Shown here in pieces: positions 9,255-17,553 of a stretch of 52,022 nt of DNA. This DNA comes from a virus, in the IMG/VR virus record IMGVR_UViG_3300027608_000044, positions 1 through 52,022 of that record, one strand, 5' to 3'. Within the stretch, counting starts at the first letter, position 1; each line of letters starts with the position of its first letter. A model generated the notes under the pieces. It did no database searches, was not told where the DNA came from, and was given only the letters and a program-made list of their open reading frames with translations. Made by a program: the position numbers and the translations under genes.

Positions 9255-10492
9255 AATTTTCTCCAGTTTCTTTTATTGGGCCTAGTATTTCCTTTATGCG
9301 TCCATATACGATCAATTTGACTATCTTCTCCGCAGGTACTAGAGCAATACATAATTTTATTATTGTCTTTTTCACTCCACGAATCTGCAAATACTCTATT
9401 TAAATGTCCAGCATCGAGTATTTCTTCTAATGTGTGGTTGTGTAAATTAAACTTATCGTGTCCGTAGTCTTTTACTTTTCTTTTTAATTGAACAATTTCA
9501 GGAGTTGAATGTGTGGTTTCTATAGTAGTGCCAACATAGCAGCATGGTCTAACTATGCCTGACGAGCTAACATATATTTCTTTACCACCACCCCAGGTCT
9601 TAGATTTACATTTTATATTTTTTTTATTGTAATCATCGAAGTCAATTACAGCTTCTTTAAATGTTTTTCCGTCATAGTTTTCTATTAATTCTTCATGGGG
9701 ATCAACAACTTCTCGTTTGTAAAATTTAACAATAGTTGAATTTACATCTATTTGCCATTCTATAATATCGGAACTGTTGGTTGAATTTCTATTGGCCAAT
9801 TCAACTGGTGGTTCTAACCAGTACAGTAAATTTCCTTCGCCGTCTAATACAGTACGCTTCACTAACGACCCGTCAACGTCAAACCCAAGAGCTTTCTTTG
9901 GCGCAAAGTTATAAAACCCAATATCTTTTGAAAACTGTGTTGCTTCGGCAATTTGATGTTCGTTGTGTTTAAAAATTAAATAGTCCCATTCGGCTCTTCC
10001 ACCATGGTCTATATAAGCCTTTACATTTCTAATCAACGTGGTCCAATTAACGTTTCTTCTGTACAAATGATTAGTATCTTCTAACCCGTCAATGGAAAAA
10101 ATAATTCGTAGTCTATGATCGTGAGCCTTAGAAATTTCACCTAATCGACTCCAGTCCTTAACTCCTCTCATCCCGCCGTTGGTGTTAACAGTTACATTTA
10201 ATTTTGGGTTGATGTTAAAAAGATAATCAACGATCGACACAAAATCCTTTGCCATACCAGGATCTCCCACAGTACCACAAAATAACCAGTGATTGGTTCT
10301 ATTAATAATGGCAGGAGAAAACCATTTTTTAAATTGTTCAAGAGAAATTTGCGCTAGTTCGAGATCAGGCCTTACAATTTCCGATCCTTCGTAGTACCTT
10401 GGGCATAGTGGACAGGCAGCATTGCAATAACTTGACAATTCACAATGTATTTGAAATAGTTCCTCTTTAACCCAAAAATTATTTGTTGTCAT
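9236..10492 (-). CDS. Radical SAM protein with SPASM-like C-terminus
   Basis: A 418-residue radical SAM enzyme. Cys23, Cys27 and Cys30 (CNAACPLC) form the CxxxCxxC site for the 4Fe-4S cluster that cleaves S-adenosylmethionine. GTVGDPGM takes the place of the usual GGEP motif, and VTVNTNGG follows as in the family barrel. A C-terminal Cys group (KCKSKTWGGG, GIVRPCCYVG, MYCSSTCG) is SPASM-like and would bind auxiliary clusters, as in peptide- or protein-modifying members. It is the last gene of a four-gene radical SAM run, overlapping the previous gene by 14 bases. Substrate unknown. Confidence 0.85.
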   Translation of the reverse strand: MTTNNFWVKEELFQIHCELSSYCNAACPLCPRYYEGSEIVRPDLELAQISLEQFKKWFSPAIINRTNHWLFCGTVGDPGMAKDFVSIVDYLFNINPKLNVTVNTNGGMRGVKDWSRLGEISKAHDHRLRIIFSIDGLEDTNHLYRRNVNWTTLIRNVKAYIDHGGRAEWDYLIFKHNEHQIAEATQFSKDIGFYNFAPKKALGFDVDGSLVKRTVLDGEGNLLYWLEPPVELANRNSTNSSDIIEWQIDVNSTIVKFYKREVVDPHEELIENYDGKTFKEAVIDFDDYNKKNIKCKSKTWGGGKEIYVSSSGIVRPCCYVGTTIETTHSTPEIVQLKRKVKDYGHDKFNLHNHTLEEILDAGHLNRVFADSWSEKDNNKIMYCSSTCGEDSQIDRIWTHKGNTRPNKRNWRKFYGKED

Positions 10493-11663
10493 AATTCTTT
10501 ATTAAATCTCCAAACTCTTTAAATGTTGTATAGTAGTCTTCTTTTCTATAGGCATCGTGTACGGCAATTTCTTTTGTAAAGTTGTCCCAACGCCATTGTT
10601 CGAATGTGCCGTCCTTTACAAATTGTATGATTCCTGGCAGTTGATGCCATATTGATTCATAAGACTTATCGATTGTTTCCAATTTTTTGCAAATTTCTTT
10701 TTTGATAGAATCTGGAAATATTTGACTACAGTAATAATCTGGATAGTGAACTAGATTCAAATACACATTCCAATCCTTCTGGAAAAAGTCAACTACTTCG
10801 GGAATATAATAAACATTCAACGCACTTATAGTATGGCATACATCAAAGTATAGATTGGGCCGATCTTTAGACCATTCCTTGGCCTTGAGCATGTTGGCAT
10901 AGACTTCGTCCCATTTTGCAGGGTGCCTCATAAACTCAAATCTTTCGCCTAGTCCGTCAATGCTAAATCCTATGTTAACAAACTTAAAATTTTCTAACAA
11001 CGGTAATAATTCTTCTGGCCATTGTGTTCCGTTAGTGTTATAGTGTAGGCTCATATTCTTGGCCCAACCATTCTTAACACATGTTCTTATAAATTCCCAT
11101 TGTTGTTTAATCAACCATGGTTCACCGCCGTAGAAATCTACCACAATGATTCCTTCGGCAATCTTTTCTAAATTGGCCCATAGCGGACTTTCTTTTTCCC
11201 AGCTATTGTTATACCCTTTTGAATCTATCAAGAACTGTTTATAGGTAGTTTTTTCTTTGTCAACTTTGGTGTCATAGTATTCTTTAACCCATTGACTACT
11301 GCTGTAGGGATGACAAGTGCGACACTTGATATTGCAAGTATTGCCCATGTTAAGCTCTAAGGTCTTAATACCGTCGCCTTCCTTAAAATCAAACTTTCGA
11401 TTGTCTCGAATACGTTTGCTATCTCTCCCGGCATCTTCTTCGTTCCAACATTTAGAACAAGCAGGATGTCTTTTGCCCTGTCGAAAATATTCACGCACTT
11501 CTTGCATCCACGGTTCTACCCACAAATCTTCTAGATTGTTATCTAAAACTCTACCCTTACTACTGCCGTTGATCATACAGCAGTGTTTTATAGTTCCTGT
11601 AGAATTAACACTTAAATTATGAGATGCATTTACGCAATAAAACTCATTTTCCATAATTCTCAT
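10479..11663 (-). CDS. Radical SAM protein with twitch-like N-terminus (short form)
   Basis: A 394-residue enzyme. The cluster motif is CNIKCRTC at Cys110, Cys114 and Cys117, followed by FYGGEPW (GGEP motif) and YNTNGT. Ahead of the core lies a Cys-containing region (Cys10, Cys28-Cys29, Cys69 and Cys72 in the pattern CSKCWN) that resembles half a SPASM domain, i.e. a twitch domain, but placed N-terminally. FSIDGLG is the usual late barrel strand. Overlapping starts exist at 11663 and 11654; the second lacks the overlap with a close ribosome site. Probably the same family as the next two genes upstream; substrate unknown. Confidence 0.82.
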   Translation of the reverse strand: MRIMENEFYCVNASHNLSVNSTGTIKHCCMINGSSKGRVLDNNLEDLWVEPWMQEVREYFRQGKRHPACSKCWNEEDAGRDSKRIRDNRKFDFKEGDGIKTLELNMGNTCNIKCRTCHPYSSSQWVKEYYDTKVDKEKTTYKQFLIDSKGYNNSWEKESPLWANLEKIAEGIIVVDFYGGEPWLIKQQWEFIRTCVKNGWAKNMSLHYNTNGTQWPEELLPLLENFKFVNIGFSIDGLGERFEFMRHPAKWDEVYANMLKAKEWSKDRPNLYFDVCHTISALNVYYIPEVVDFFQKDWNVYLNLVHYPDYYCSQIFPDSIKKEICKKLETIDKSYESIWHQLPGIIQFVKDGTFEQWRWDNFTKEIAVHDAYRKEDYYTTFKEFGDLIKNYDNK

Positions 11664-13035
11664 ATTCCTGTTTGCATAGTGCCATGAATTCTAAATACTC
11701 CGGGAATAAAGAATAAAAGTCAGTATTGTTTCTTTTATCGGTTTCGTTAAAAAATACATAAAAATCTCTGCGACCTTTTTTAATTTTTTCTGGATCGACT
11801 GGATTTTGTTTCATGTAGTCAACTACTCGTTTAAACACTTCGTATTCAATTTCATTGAAACCTATTTGACTATCTGGAGTAATGAAATTATCCTTGATAA
11901 ATTGCAAGTTGTCGTCCATGTACTTGTTAAATTCGTTGGTTAAAATGTTTATCATCCAATGCGCAGGCTCTTTCAAATAAGGAGTATCAAATTGAACACG
12001 CTGATGCCACGGTTTGCCAGGGTAGTCTTTTCTCAGCTGTAATATTTTATCTAACAAAGTTTTAAAATTAGCAACTGTTAGTACATTAAATGTAATCATA
12101 AAACTAATATCTTGCCCTGGCAAATTATCTAGATAATATCGTAAATTCTTTTCCCACAATACAACATCTAACCCAGTTCTAATGTACTCAGCTTGAGGAC
12201 CCCACGTATCAATACTGGTGTATAATTTAAATCCTTTAATTGCTTTCTTATCAAGTAATCGCTGCACATACTCGACCATTTTTTGGACCAGTCTATGTGT
12301 AATACCTAGATTGCTGTTAACATGAATTTGTAATTCCGGTTCTGGCTCGTTCTCTAACATCTCTAGTAGTTTAAATGTGTTAGGGTTCATTAATGGTTCG
12401 CCACCAGTGATACGGAATACTTTTAGATCTTTCTTAAGTGTAGGCCACCATTCCCAAAATGCATCAACATAGGGGTTGGGATCATCTTTGTTAAAGAAGT
12501 CGCTATTATCTAAGAAGTCTATGCCGTATTGATTGTAGGTTAAATCATAATTGCCATGACGCTTAATTTCTTCCATCCAACTACTTGATGCCTGTGGGCA
12601 GCAATACCCACATCTAAAATTACAGCCATTTCCAAAGCTGACTTCTAGATGCCGCGGATTCCAATCAGCTTCCCATCCTGCCTCTACAATAGTATCAAGA
12701 GTACCCGGGTGATTAGAACTATGTTTCATGCGATCACTAATATGATTGCCTTCTAGGTCTTCGATATTCCAGCAGTAATAACATTCTTCGGGCCGCTTGC
12801 CCTCAAGCATCTGCTTGCGTACTTCTTTCTTCCACGGTGTATTATGCAATGCACTAGGATTGGCTTTTAATAATGTCTTATCCACTTTGTGTGGACGAGG
12901 GTGATAGCAACTATGATTGTCTCCCATGTGGAGATATAATGTTTCCATATTCCATTTTGCTAAACAAAATCCTTTGCCTACGGTGTTTAATTTATCGCGA
13001 GTTTCGTGAATAATTTCTATGTATTTTTTTGTCAT
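11644..13035 (-). CDS. Radical SAM protein with twitch-like N-terminus (middle form)
   Basis: A 463-residue radical SAM enzyme. CNFRCGYC (Cys138, Cys142, Cys145) is the SAM cluster motif, RITGGEPLMNP the GGEP motif, and LYTSIDTWG a later barrel strand. The N-terminal region has Cys24, Cys43, Cys85 and Cys88, the last two in ECYYCWNIED, a candidate auxiliary-cluster site. ALHNTPWKKEVRKQMLEGKR is nearly shared with the 546-residue paralogue upstream, so the pair arose by duplication. It is coupled to both neighbours by short overlaps (4 bases upstream). Not queuosine-like; a protein or peptide substrate is the family precedent. Confidence 0.85.
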   Translation of the reverse strand: MTKKYIEIIHETRDKLNTVGKGFCLAKWNMETLYLHMGDNHSCYHPRPHKVDKTLLKANPSALHNTPWKKEVRKQMLEGKRPEECYYCWNIEDLEGNHISDRMKHSSNHPGTLDTIVEAGWEADWNPRHLEVSFGNGCNFRCGYCCPQASSSWMEEIKRHGNYDLTYNQYGIDFLDNSDFFNKDDPNPYVDAFWEWWPTLKKDLKVFRITGGEPLMNPNTFKLLEMLENEPEPELQIHVNSNLGITHRLVQKMVEYVQRLLDKKAIKGFKLYTSIDTWGPQAEYIRTGLDVVLWEKNLRYYLDNLPGQDISFMITFNVLTVANFKTLLDKILQLRKDYPGKPWHQRVQFDTPYLKEPAHWMINILTNEFNKYMDDNLQFIKDNFITPDSQIGFNEIEYEVFKRVVDYMKQNPVDPEKIKKGRRDFYVFFNETDKRNNTDFYSLFPEYLEFMALCKQEYENYGK

Positions 13036-14672
13036 TTTATGTTCTCGTACCAGTATTTAAGTTCAGGAAAAGTAGAAACAAAATCAGTTCCTCGTCTGCG
13101 ATCATGCTCTTGAAAAAACTGTTTAAAATCTTTTGCATTTTTTAACAGGTCTGCGCTATTGCATTTATTATTTTCTATTACGTCTATATTTCTTTCTAAT
13201 TTTTCTACTTCGTAAGATTTAAATCCCTGCGAAGTATTGTTATATGATTCTCGGCTATTGTTATTCTTCATCCAATCAAGAGTGTGTTTGAGTATATCAA
13301 GTTGTTCCTCTGAACAATTAAACACACTCATCCAATCGGGTTTTCTTAATAGAGGAATGTCAAACCATATACGTTGAAACGATGCTTTACCTTTAATTTT
13401 TTGAGAATATTTTTTTCGAAGATCTAAAATCATTTCAAGGTATTCTTTTAATTGGTATATGCTGAGAACATTGAACGTATTAATAAAACTAACACTGGTA
13501 TTTTCTGTTTCGGATAAGAATCTTTCTACGTTGTTTTGCAATTTTTTAAAATCTAATCCATTTCTGATATATTCAGCCTGTGCACCAACGCTGTCTAAAC
13601 TAACATATAAACTGAAATGCTTACATGCATGATCTTGATATTTGTACAAATAGGTAAAACTTCCATTCTCATTTGCTGGTCCAATGCCGTTAAATGTTTC
13701 TGGTATATCCTCTCTTTCAATGCTAGGCAGATCTGTTTTATGGTAAAGTTTATTTTGTTTGCCTATTACAAAGTGAGGCCAACTTTGCCATTCTGATCCG
13801 TCTTTGGGATCAGGAGTATAACACTCTACAACATGGTCTACCTTATCTAAGGTTTTAATTTTTTCTAAAAATTTATCGAACAAGTCTCCTGGAGGACACA
13901 TGTTGCTGGTTACACTTAATTCTAAATTTTTATTAGGATGTTCTTTTACATAATCCAAAATCTTAAAAGTATTTGCATCCATTAACGGCTCGCCACCGGT
14001 CATCCTAAAAACTTTCAATGTGGTATACAACGATGGCCACCATTGCCAAAATGCTTGAACGTATGGATTATCTTTGCTTGACGCAACCAACGGCATTAGT
14101 CTAGCATCTCTTAATGTTTTTATTTGATTATGCTCGTAATCATCGATAACATATGGACCATGTGTTTCTATTTCTTTTTCCCACTCACTGCTAAGATGAG
14201 GACTGCAATAACTACATTTAAAATTGCAAGTTTGATTAAAATTAACCTCTACATAAGTGGGATCTATATTTGAATCTGATGGCAGATCTTGTATAGATGA
14301 TAGTTTATCTATTGCCCAATGCTCGCTGCTGCGATAATATCGATCACTAATATGTCCAGAGTCTTCAATTTTCCAACAATATTCGCAGCCAGCAGGTCTC
14401 TTACCGTCCAGCATCAATTGCCTTTCGTGAAATTTTTGTTTAGTATTATGGAGGGCAGAAGGATTAGTTAATAACTCTTCTGCATTTATATCGTGTGTTG
14501 GGGGATGATAACAACTATGAGTCTTTCCATTAGTTAAATGTAAACTAACCTGCAACCATTTAGCAGCACAGAATGTGGGACTGATATCGTCTATTGTTTG
14601 TTTAGACGAGTCAAAGCCTTTAACATAAAAATTAATTGCTTTAGTTTCCACATTCTTATTTAAAAAAGTCAT
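13032..14672 (-). CDS. Radical SAM protein with twitch-like N-terminus (long form)
   Basis: A 546-residue paralogue of the 463-residue enzyme. Cys149, Cys153 and Cys156 (CNFKCSYC) form the SAM cluster site; FRMTGGEPLMD is the GGEP motif; LYVSLDSVG is a late barrel strand. N-terminal Cys35, Cys54, Cys96 and Cys99 (GCEYCWKIED) match the paralogue. About 80 extra residues lie between the GGEP motif and the late strand, around residues 265-350, and may be a substrate-specific insert. Its start lies inside the end of the 102-residue gene upstream. Function unknown. Confidence 0.85.
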   Translation of the reverse strand: MTFLNKNVETKAINFYVKGFDSSKQTIDDISPTFCAAKWLQVSLHLTNGKTHSCYHPPTHDINAEELLTNPSALHNTKQKFHERQLMLDGKRPAGCEYCWKIEDSGHISDRYYRSSEHWAIDKLSSIQDLPSDSNIDPTYVEVNFNQTCNFKCSYCSPHLSSEWEKEIETHGPYVIDDYEHNQIKTLRDARLMPLVASSKDNPYVQAFWQWWPSLYTTLKVFRMTGGEPLMDANTFKILDYVKEHPNKNLELSVTSNMCPPGDLFDKFLEKIKTLDKVDHVVECYTPDPKDGSEWQSWPHFVIGKQNKLYHKTDLPSIEREDIPETFNGIGPANENGSFTYLYKYQDHACKHFSLYVSLDSVGAQAEYIRNGLDFKKLQNNVERFLSETENTSVSFINTFNVLSIYQLKEYLEMILDLRKKYSQKIKGKASFQRIWFDIPLLRKPDWMSVFNCSEEQLDILKHTLDWMKNNNSRESYNNTSQGFKSYEVEKLERNIDVIENNKCNSADLLKNAKDFKQFFQEHDRRRGTDFVSTFPELKYWYENIK

Positions 14673-14964
14673 TAGATTGATTTTGTATGTCTTTTTTTAA
14701 TTTTTCAACATCAATTTTAAAATCAATCTTTTTAATATCTTCTTTGTATTCAGCAAATGTTTCTACTAATCTATTAGCAATTATATCGCTGTGACTGTTA
14801 GACAACTGTTCAGCAATATTGATCTCCCATATTCTACCATTGCCGAATTCCAACCTAATTGATTCTAGGTAGTGAACCGGCATGGTATTCATATAAAGAT
14901 CTTCAAAGACTTCTGGCCATTCCTGTACAAGATGCTTTGGCGGTTTAAACAACGGTTTAGGCAC
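14656..14964 (-). CDS. Small conserved-looking protein ahead of the radical SAM genes
   Basis: A 102-residue protein with a Pro/Lys-rich start (PKPLFKPPKHLVQEWPEVFEDL), a beta segment (LEFGNGRIWEINI) and a charged helical end rich in Lys, Asp and Ile. It overlaps the long radical SAM gene by 17 bases and the upstream gene by 8, so all are co-translated. It might be a structural phage protein or an accessory to the radical SAM enzymes; there is no direct evidence for either. Confidence 0.6.
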   Translation of the reverse strand: MPKPLFKPPKHLVQEWPEVFEDLYMNTMPVHYLESIRLEFGNGRIWEINIAEQLSNSHSDIIANRLVETFAEYKEDIKKIDFKIDVEKLKKDIQNQSNDFFK

Positions 14965-15598
14965 TTTCGGCTTCTTTGGCCTTTGCCGCTTTCTTTGCTG
15001 GTGGATCTAAATCGTCTGCTTCTTTACGTAGACGGGCAGCTTCTTTGTACATCGAATCAGCCTGACTGCGATAACTCTTGGCAATGTCTTTATCAGATAA
15101 AACTTCATTAGCAGCTGCCTTGAGAGGTGCTACTGCAGGTGTCGGCGGAGGAGCAAGGTCTTTGACCGTTACAAGTTCTTGGACTTCCGGAGTATTTTTC
15201 TTAGCACCGGAAACAAACGTACATAAGTCATCTACTGCACAGTTTTTTTGTTCAGCGATAAGTGTATTAAGTTGATGCAGAGCAATTTCGCTGCCAGGCG
15301 ACGGCATCATTAAAACATCGTCTGTAGGAACCTTGGCCATTCTGTTATCAGCTTTTAGAGCCTGCAACATTGGACGGCCGTCGGAAAATGATCTTGTAAA
15401 TAATACTTCACCAAATTCAAATGCTGCCTGTGCTTCGGTGGTTTCGACCAACTTCATGATATCGTCATGATAGTTATCTGACAGGCTGGATACCGGAATA
15501 ACCAATGCCTGATTGGATTCGCCAGGTAGTGTTCTAAAAGCTACTAGCACCTTAGAACCTGCTTTTTTCATTTTTCCTACATGTTTTAATGATTTCAT
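14957..15598 (-). CDS. Unknown phage protein with Ala/Lys-rich coiled-coil tail
   Basis: A 213-residue protein. Residues 1-110 look globular (KVLVAFRTLPGESNQALVIP, FEFGEVLFTRSFSDGRPML); a Pro-rich linker (APPPTPAVAPL) leads to a helical Lys/Ala-rich tail likely to form a coiled coil. I recognise it as a type seen in T4-like marine phages but not its function. The ATG at 15598 overlaps the previous stop as TGATG, which is preferred over the GTG three bases upstream. Confidence 0.65.
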   Translation of the reverse strand: MKSLKHVGKMKKAGSKVLVAFRTLPGESNQALVIPVSSLSDNYHDDIMKLVETTEAQAAFEFGEVLFTRSFSDGRPMLQALKADNRMAKVPTDDVLMMPSPGSEIALHQLNTLIAEQKNCAVDDLCTFVSGAKKNTPEVQELVTVKDLAPPPTPAVAPLKAAANEVLSDKDIAKSYRSQADSMYKEAARLRKEADDLDPPAKKAAKAKEAESA

Positions 15599-15816
15599 CA
15601 CTGATCCTTTTTAGTAACAGCTTCCAAGAATGAGTTAAGTTTATTATAAATCTTACCAACTGCTTCTAATTCGGCTGCTTTGAACGCTCCGCGTTGACTG
15701 GCCACATCTAATATGCTTCGTAGTGCGGACAAGTCGTTGATATTTAAATCGGGTGCTGCTGATTGCTGTGCTTCTGCAGCTGGTTGTGCTTCTGGTGTTT
15801 TAACTTCTTCGGTCAT
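15598..15816 (-). CDS. Small acidic phage protein of unknown function
   Basis: A 72-residue protein: a Gln/Ala/Glu-rich disordered start (TEEVKTPEAQPAAEAQQ) then one helical segment (LSALRSILDVASQRGAFKAAEL). The ATG at 15816 has AAGGAG six bases upstream and overlaps the previous stop as ATGA; a further in-frame ATG at 15840 lacks this and is rejected. A small structural or adaptor role is possible. Confidence 0.6.
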   Translation of the reverse strand: MTEEVKTPEAQPAAEAQQSAAPDLNINDLSALRSILDVASQRGAFKAAELEAVGKIYNKLNSFLEAVTKKDQ

Positions 15817-16088
15817 GTGTTTCTCCTTATATGTGGACATGCTAGCATAAAATAAGTCAGCTCTTTATGATCCTCGAATCCTACATAAGTGGCAGTCTTA
15901 AGTTTTCCATCTTGTGAAATACCAGGCTGTCTTTTTATGTAGAATCTTCCTACCAACTTGGATCTAATCCAAGTTTCAACATCTGATCCAAACAGGTCTA
16001 CATCAGCCAGTTTCATTTTAGCAAAATGTGGAGCTACCGAATCAATCTGTCTGTGATTCAAAATGTCAAGAGCGTTTAGTTTTAACAT
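15813..16088 (-). CDS. Unknown small basic protein
   Basis: A 91-residue protein with helical N-terminus (LKLNALDILNHRQIDSVAPHF) and a beta-rich centre (GRFYIKRQPGIS, KTATYVGFED). No family recognised. The start is preceded by TTAAATATCACT with no Shine-Dalgarno, a late-box-like variant abutting the ATG. It is coupled by ATGA to the following gene. Confidence 0.6.
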   Translation of the reverse strand: MLKLNALDILNHRQIDSVAPHFAKMKLADVDLFGSDVETWIRSKLVGRFYIKRQPGISQDGKLKTATYVGFEDHKELTYFMLACPHIRRNT

Positions 16089-16112
16089 AGTGATATTTAA
16101 TTCAAAGATAAT

Positions 16113-16511
16113 TTATTGAGAAGATTCTTGGCTTAATCTTTTATTCAAGGCTTTTGCAGAACCCATTTTTCTAACATCGCCGGCAAATAAGTACAGTTCA
16201 AAAGCGGCTTTTTCGGACAATACCTTGATATACCGTTTTTGTAAATGGAACGGTGAATCCAGATATTGATCCATCCAAATTAACACCTGCGGCCCTATTG
16301 TTAGATCTTTTGGAAGTTCTATTTTGTAAGTTTTGATTTCTGATTTGGTTTCTACAAACTCTAGGCATTGATCGGTCATTCGCAGTCCACCGACATCTTT
16401 ACCTCGAGTACTATACCACCAAACAGCACGAAATTTTTTAACGTATTCTGCATCATGCGGTTGTCCCGCAGCTTTGAGGAATACCGAAGTATAGGTATCC
16501 TTGCGGTCCAT
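16113..16511 (-). CDS. Unknown protein in a run of small phage genes
   Basis: A 132-residue basic protein. AVWWYSTRGKDVGGLRMTDQCLEFVE is a beta-hairpin-like core; QVLIWMDQYLDSPFHLQKRYIKVLSEKAAFELYLFAGDV gives two helices. No recognisable catalytic motif. It lies three bases after the next upstream gene on the same strand. Similar small proteins occur in cyanophage-type genomes, but no role is assigned. Confidence 0.6.
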   Translation of the reverse strand: MDRKDTYTSVFLKAAGQPHDAEYVKKFRAVWWYSTRGKDVGGLRMTDQCLEFVETKSEIKTYKIELPKDLTIGPQVLIWMDQYLDSPFHLQKRYIKVLSEKAAFELYLFAGDVRKMGSAKALNKRLSQESSQ

Positions 16512-16514
16512 AGC

Positions 16515-16799
16515 TTACTCTATCTTTTCACCTTGACTGAGTTTATAAACTGCAAAGTCTTGAGTCTTGAAAAGTTTGTTAAGTTTTTTTGCAAGATTGT
16601 GTGCATGACCGGGATTGCTAAATGAAACCTTTTTGTATTTAGGACCGGGGTAACTGGCTACTAGACTACCACTCTTTAGATTGAATGGCTCACCTTTATA
16701 AAACACAGCCCAGATGGCATCGCTTTCAAGAATTTGTTCGATCTTAAAAGTGTCCTTATTGGCATGTTCAAGTATAACTTTGGGTTTTGGTCTGCTCAT
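16515..16799 (-). CDS. Unknown small basic protein
   Basis: A 94-residue lysine-rich protein with alternating strands (ILEHANKDTFKIEQIL, AIWAVFYKGEPFNL) followed by a helix around HAHNLAKKLNKLFKT. Function not recognised; DNA or RNA binding is possible from its charge. It has its own late-like box at 16830-16837 and an AGGAAA site further upstream of the ATG. Confidence 0.55.
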   Translation of the reverse strand: MSRPKPKVILEHANKDTFKIEQILESDAIWAVFYKGEPFNLKSGSLVASYPGPKYKKVSFSNPGHAHNLAKKLNKLFKTQDFAVYKLSQGEKIE

Positions 16800-16829
16800 T
16801 AATACGTGTTTCCTAATTAACCACGTATA

Positions 16830-16837
16830 TATTTATC
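16830..16837 (-). promoter_or_regulatory. T4-late-like promoter box (GATAAATA)
   Basis: On the minus strand GATAAATA followed by TATACG lies 31 bases before the ATG at 16799, partly overlapping the stop of the upstream gene. It matches the octamer found at several other places in this window. Confidence 0.45.
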
Positions 16838-17090
16838 AAGAACTGAAGCCGCCCCCGTCGAACTTTACGTCGATTTTAGTGGTTGATTCTCGTATTTCAG
16901 CCAGCATAGCATGTATTTCTTGAACGGTACGACCTAACTTGGATGTTAATACTGCTAATTCAGCAGTTAAGTCTTTGGCTTCTTGTATTGATATTCTAAT
17001 GTCTTTTTGTTGACTACGTTCAGCGGCCGCAACTCTGGCTAGCAATTTTTCTACGCTAGGTAGATTTGTGGGCAAATTATTTTGAGACAT
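16836..17090 (-). CDS. Small helical protein of unknown function
   Basis: An 84-residue, mostly helical protein rich in Ala, Glu and Leu (VEKLLARVAAAERSQQ, AKDLTAELAVLTSKLGRTV), likely a coiled coil, ending in a Gly/Phe/Ser tail (FDGGGFSS). It overlaps the preceding gene by 15 bases. A structural, scaffold or baseplate-adaptor role would fit but is unproven. Confidence 0.6.
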   Translation of the reverse strand: MSQNNLPTNLPSVEKLLARVAAAERSQQKDIRISIQEAKDLTAELAVLTSKLGRTVQEIHAMLAEIRESTTKIDVKFDGGGFSS

Positions 17091-17553
17091 TTGCCAGCAC
17101 CTGCCGCATTTCTAGTTCAGTTCTAAAGGGACCTTGATAACCGTATCTTTGAAGAGTAATCAACTTGGGGCAAAATGATTTAACCCAACCCTTGTCAAAT
17201 TTAATTACATAGTAGCCTGCACAATACAAACTTTTTGAATCACTGCTTTTTGTAAACAGGGGTAATTTACGTTTAATGTCAAACATGGCGTTGTGTGGTT
17301 CGGTACTTGTTGAGTAGCCGTGAACTTCATTTGGCAGTGCATTGTCTGCTTCTTTAATAATCTTTGCCACAAAGAAATCTTTGCCAAATTGTCGAGTAAG
17401 ACTTTCTTTAGTGTCATAAATTTTAGTGCCCAGTTCGTTGCTGAGAATAAAACGATTGTCTTCGTTTTTTCTCAAAGTGGCAAATTTTGTACCATCCTTT
17501 TCAACGATCCAGAATTTGTTTTCAATAATTGGTTTTGCGTGTAGGTCTGTCAT
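17077..17553 (-). CDS. Unknown phage protein downstream of RNase H
   Basis: A 158-residue soluble protein with alternating strands (KFWIVEKDGTKFATLRK) and a C-terminal GYQGPFRTELEMRQVL. No motif recognised. The start is coupled by ATGA to the nuclease gene immediately upstream, so it may belong to DNA metabolism. The Trp/Tyr-rich domain (YVIKFDKGWVKSFCP) might bind nucleic acid, but this is a guess. Confidence 0.55.
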   Translation of the reverse strand: MTDLHAKPIIENKFWIVEKDGTKFATLRKNEDNRFILSNELGTKIYDTKESLTRQFGKDFFVAKIIKEADNALPNEVHGYSTSTEPHNAMFDIKRKLPLFTKSSDSKSLYCAGYYVIKFDKGWVKSFCPKLITLQRYGYQGPFRTELEMRQVLANVSK

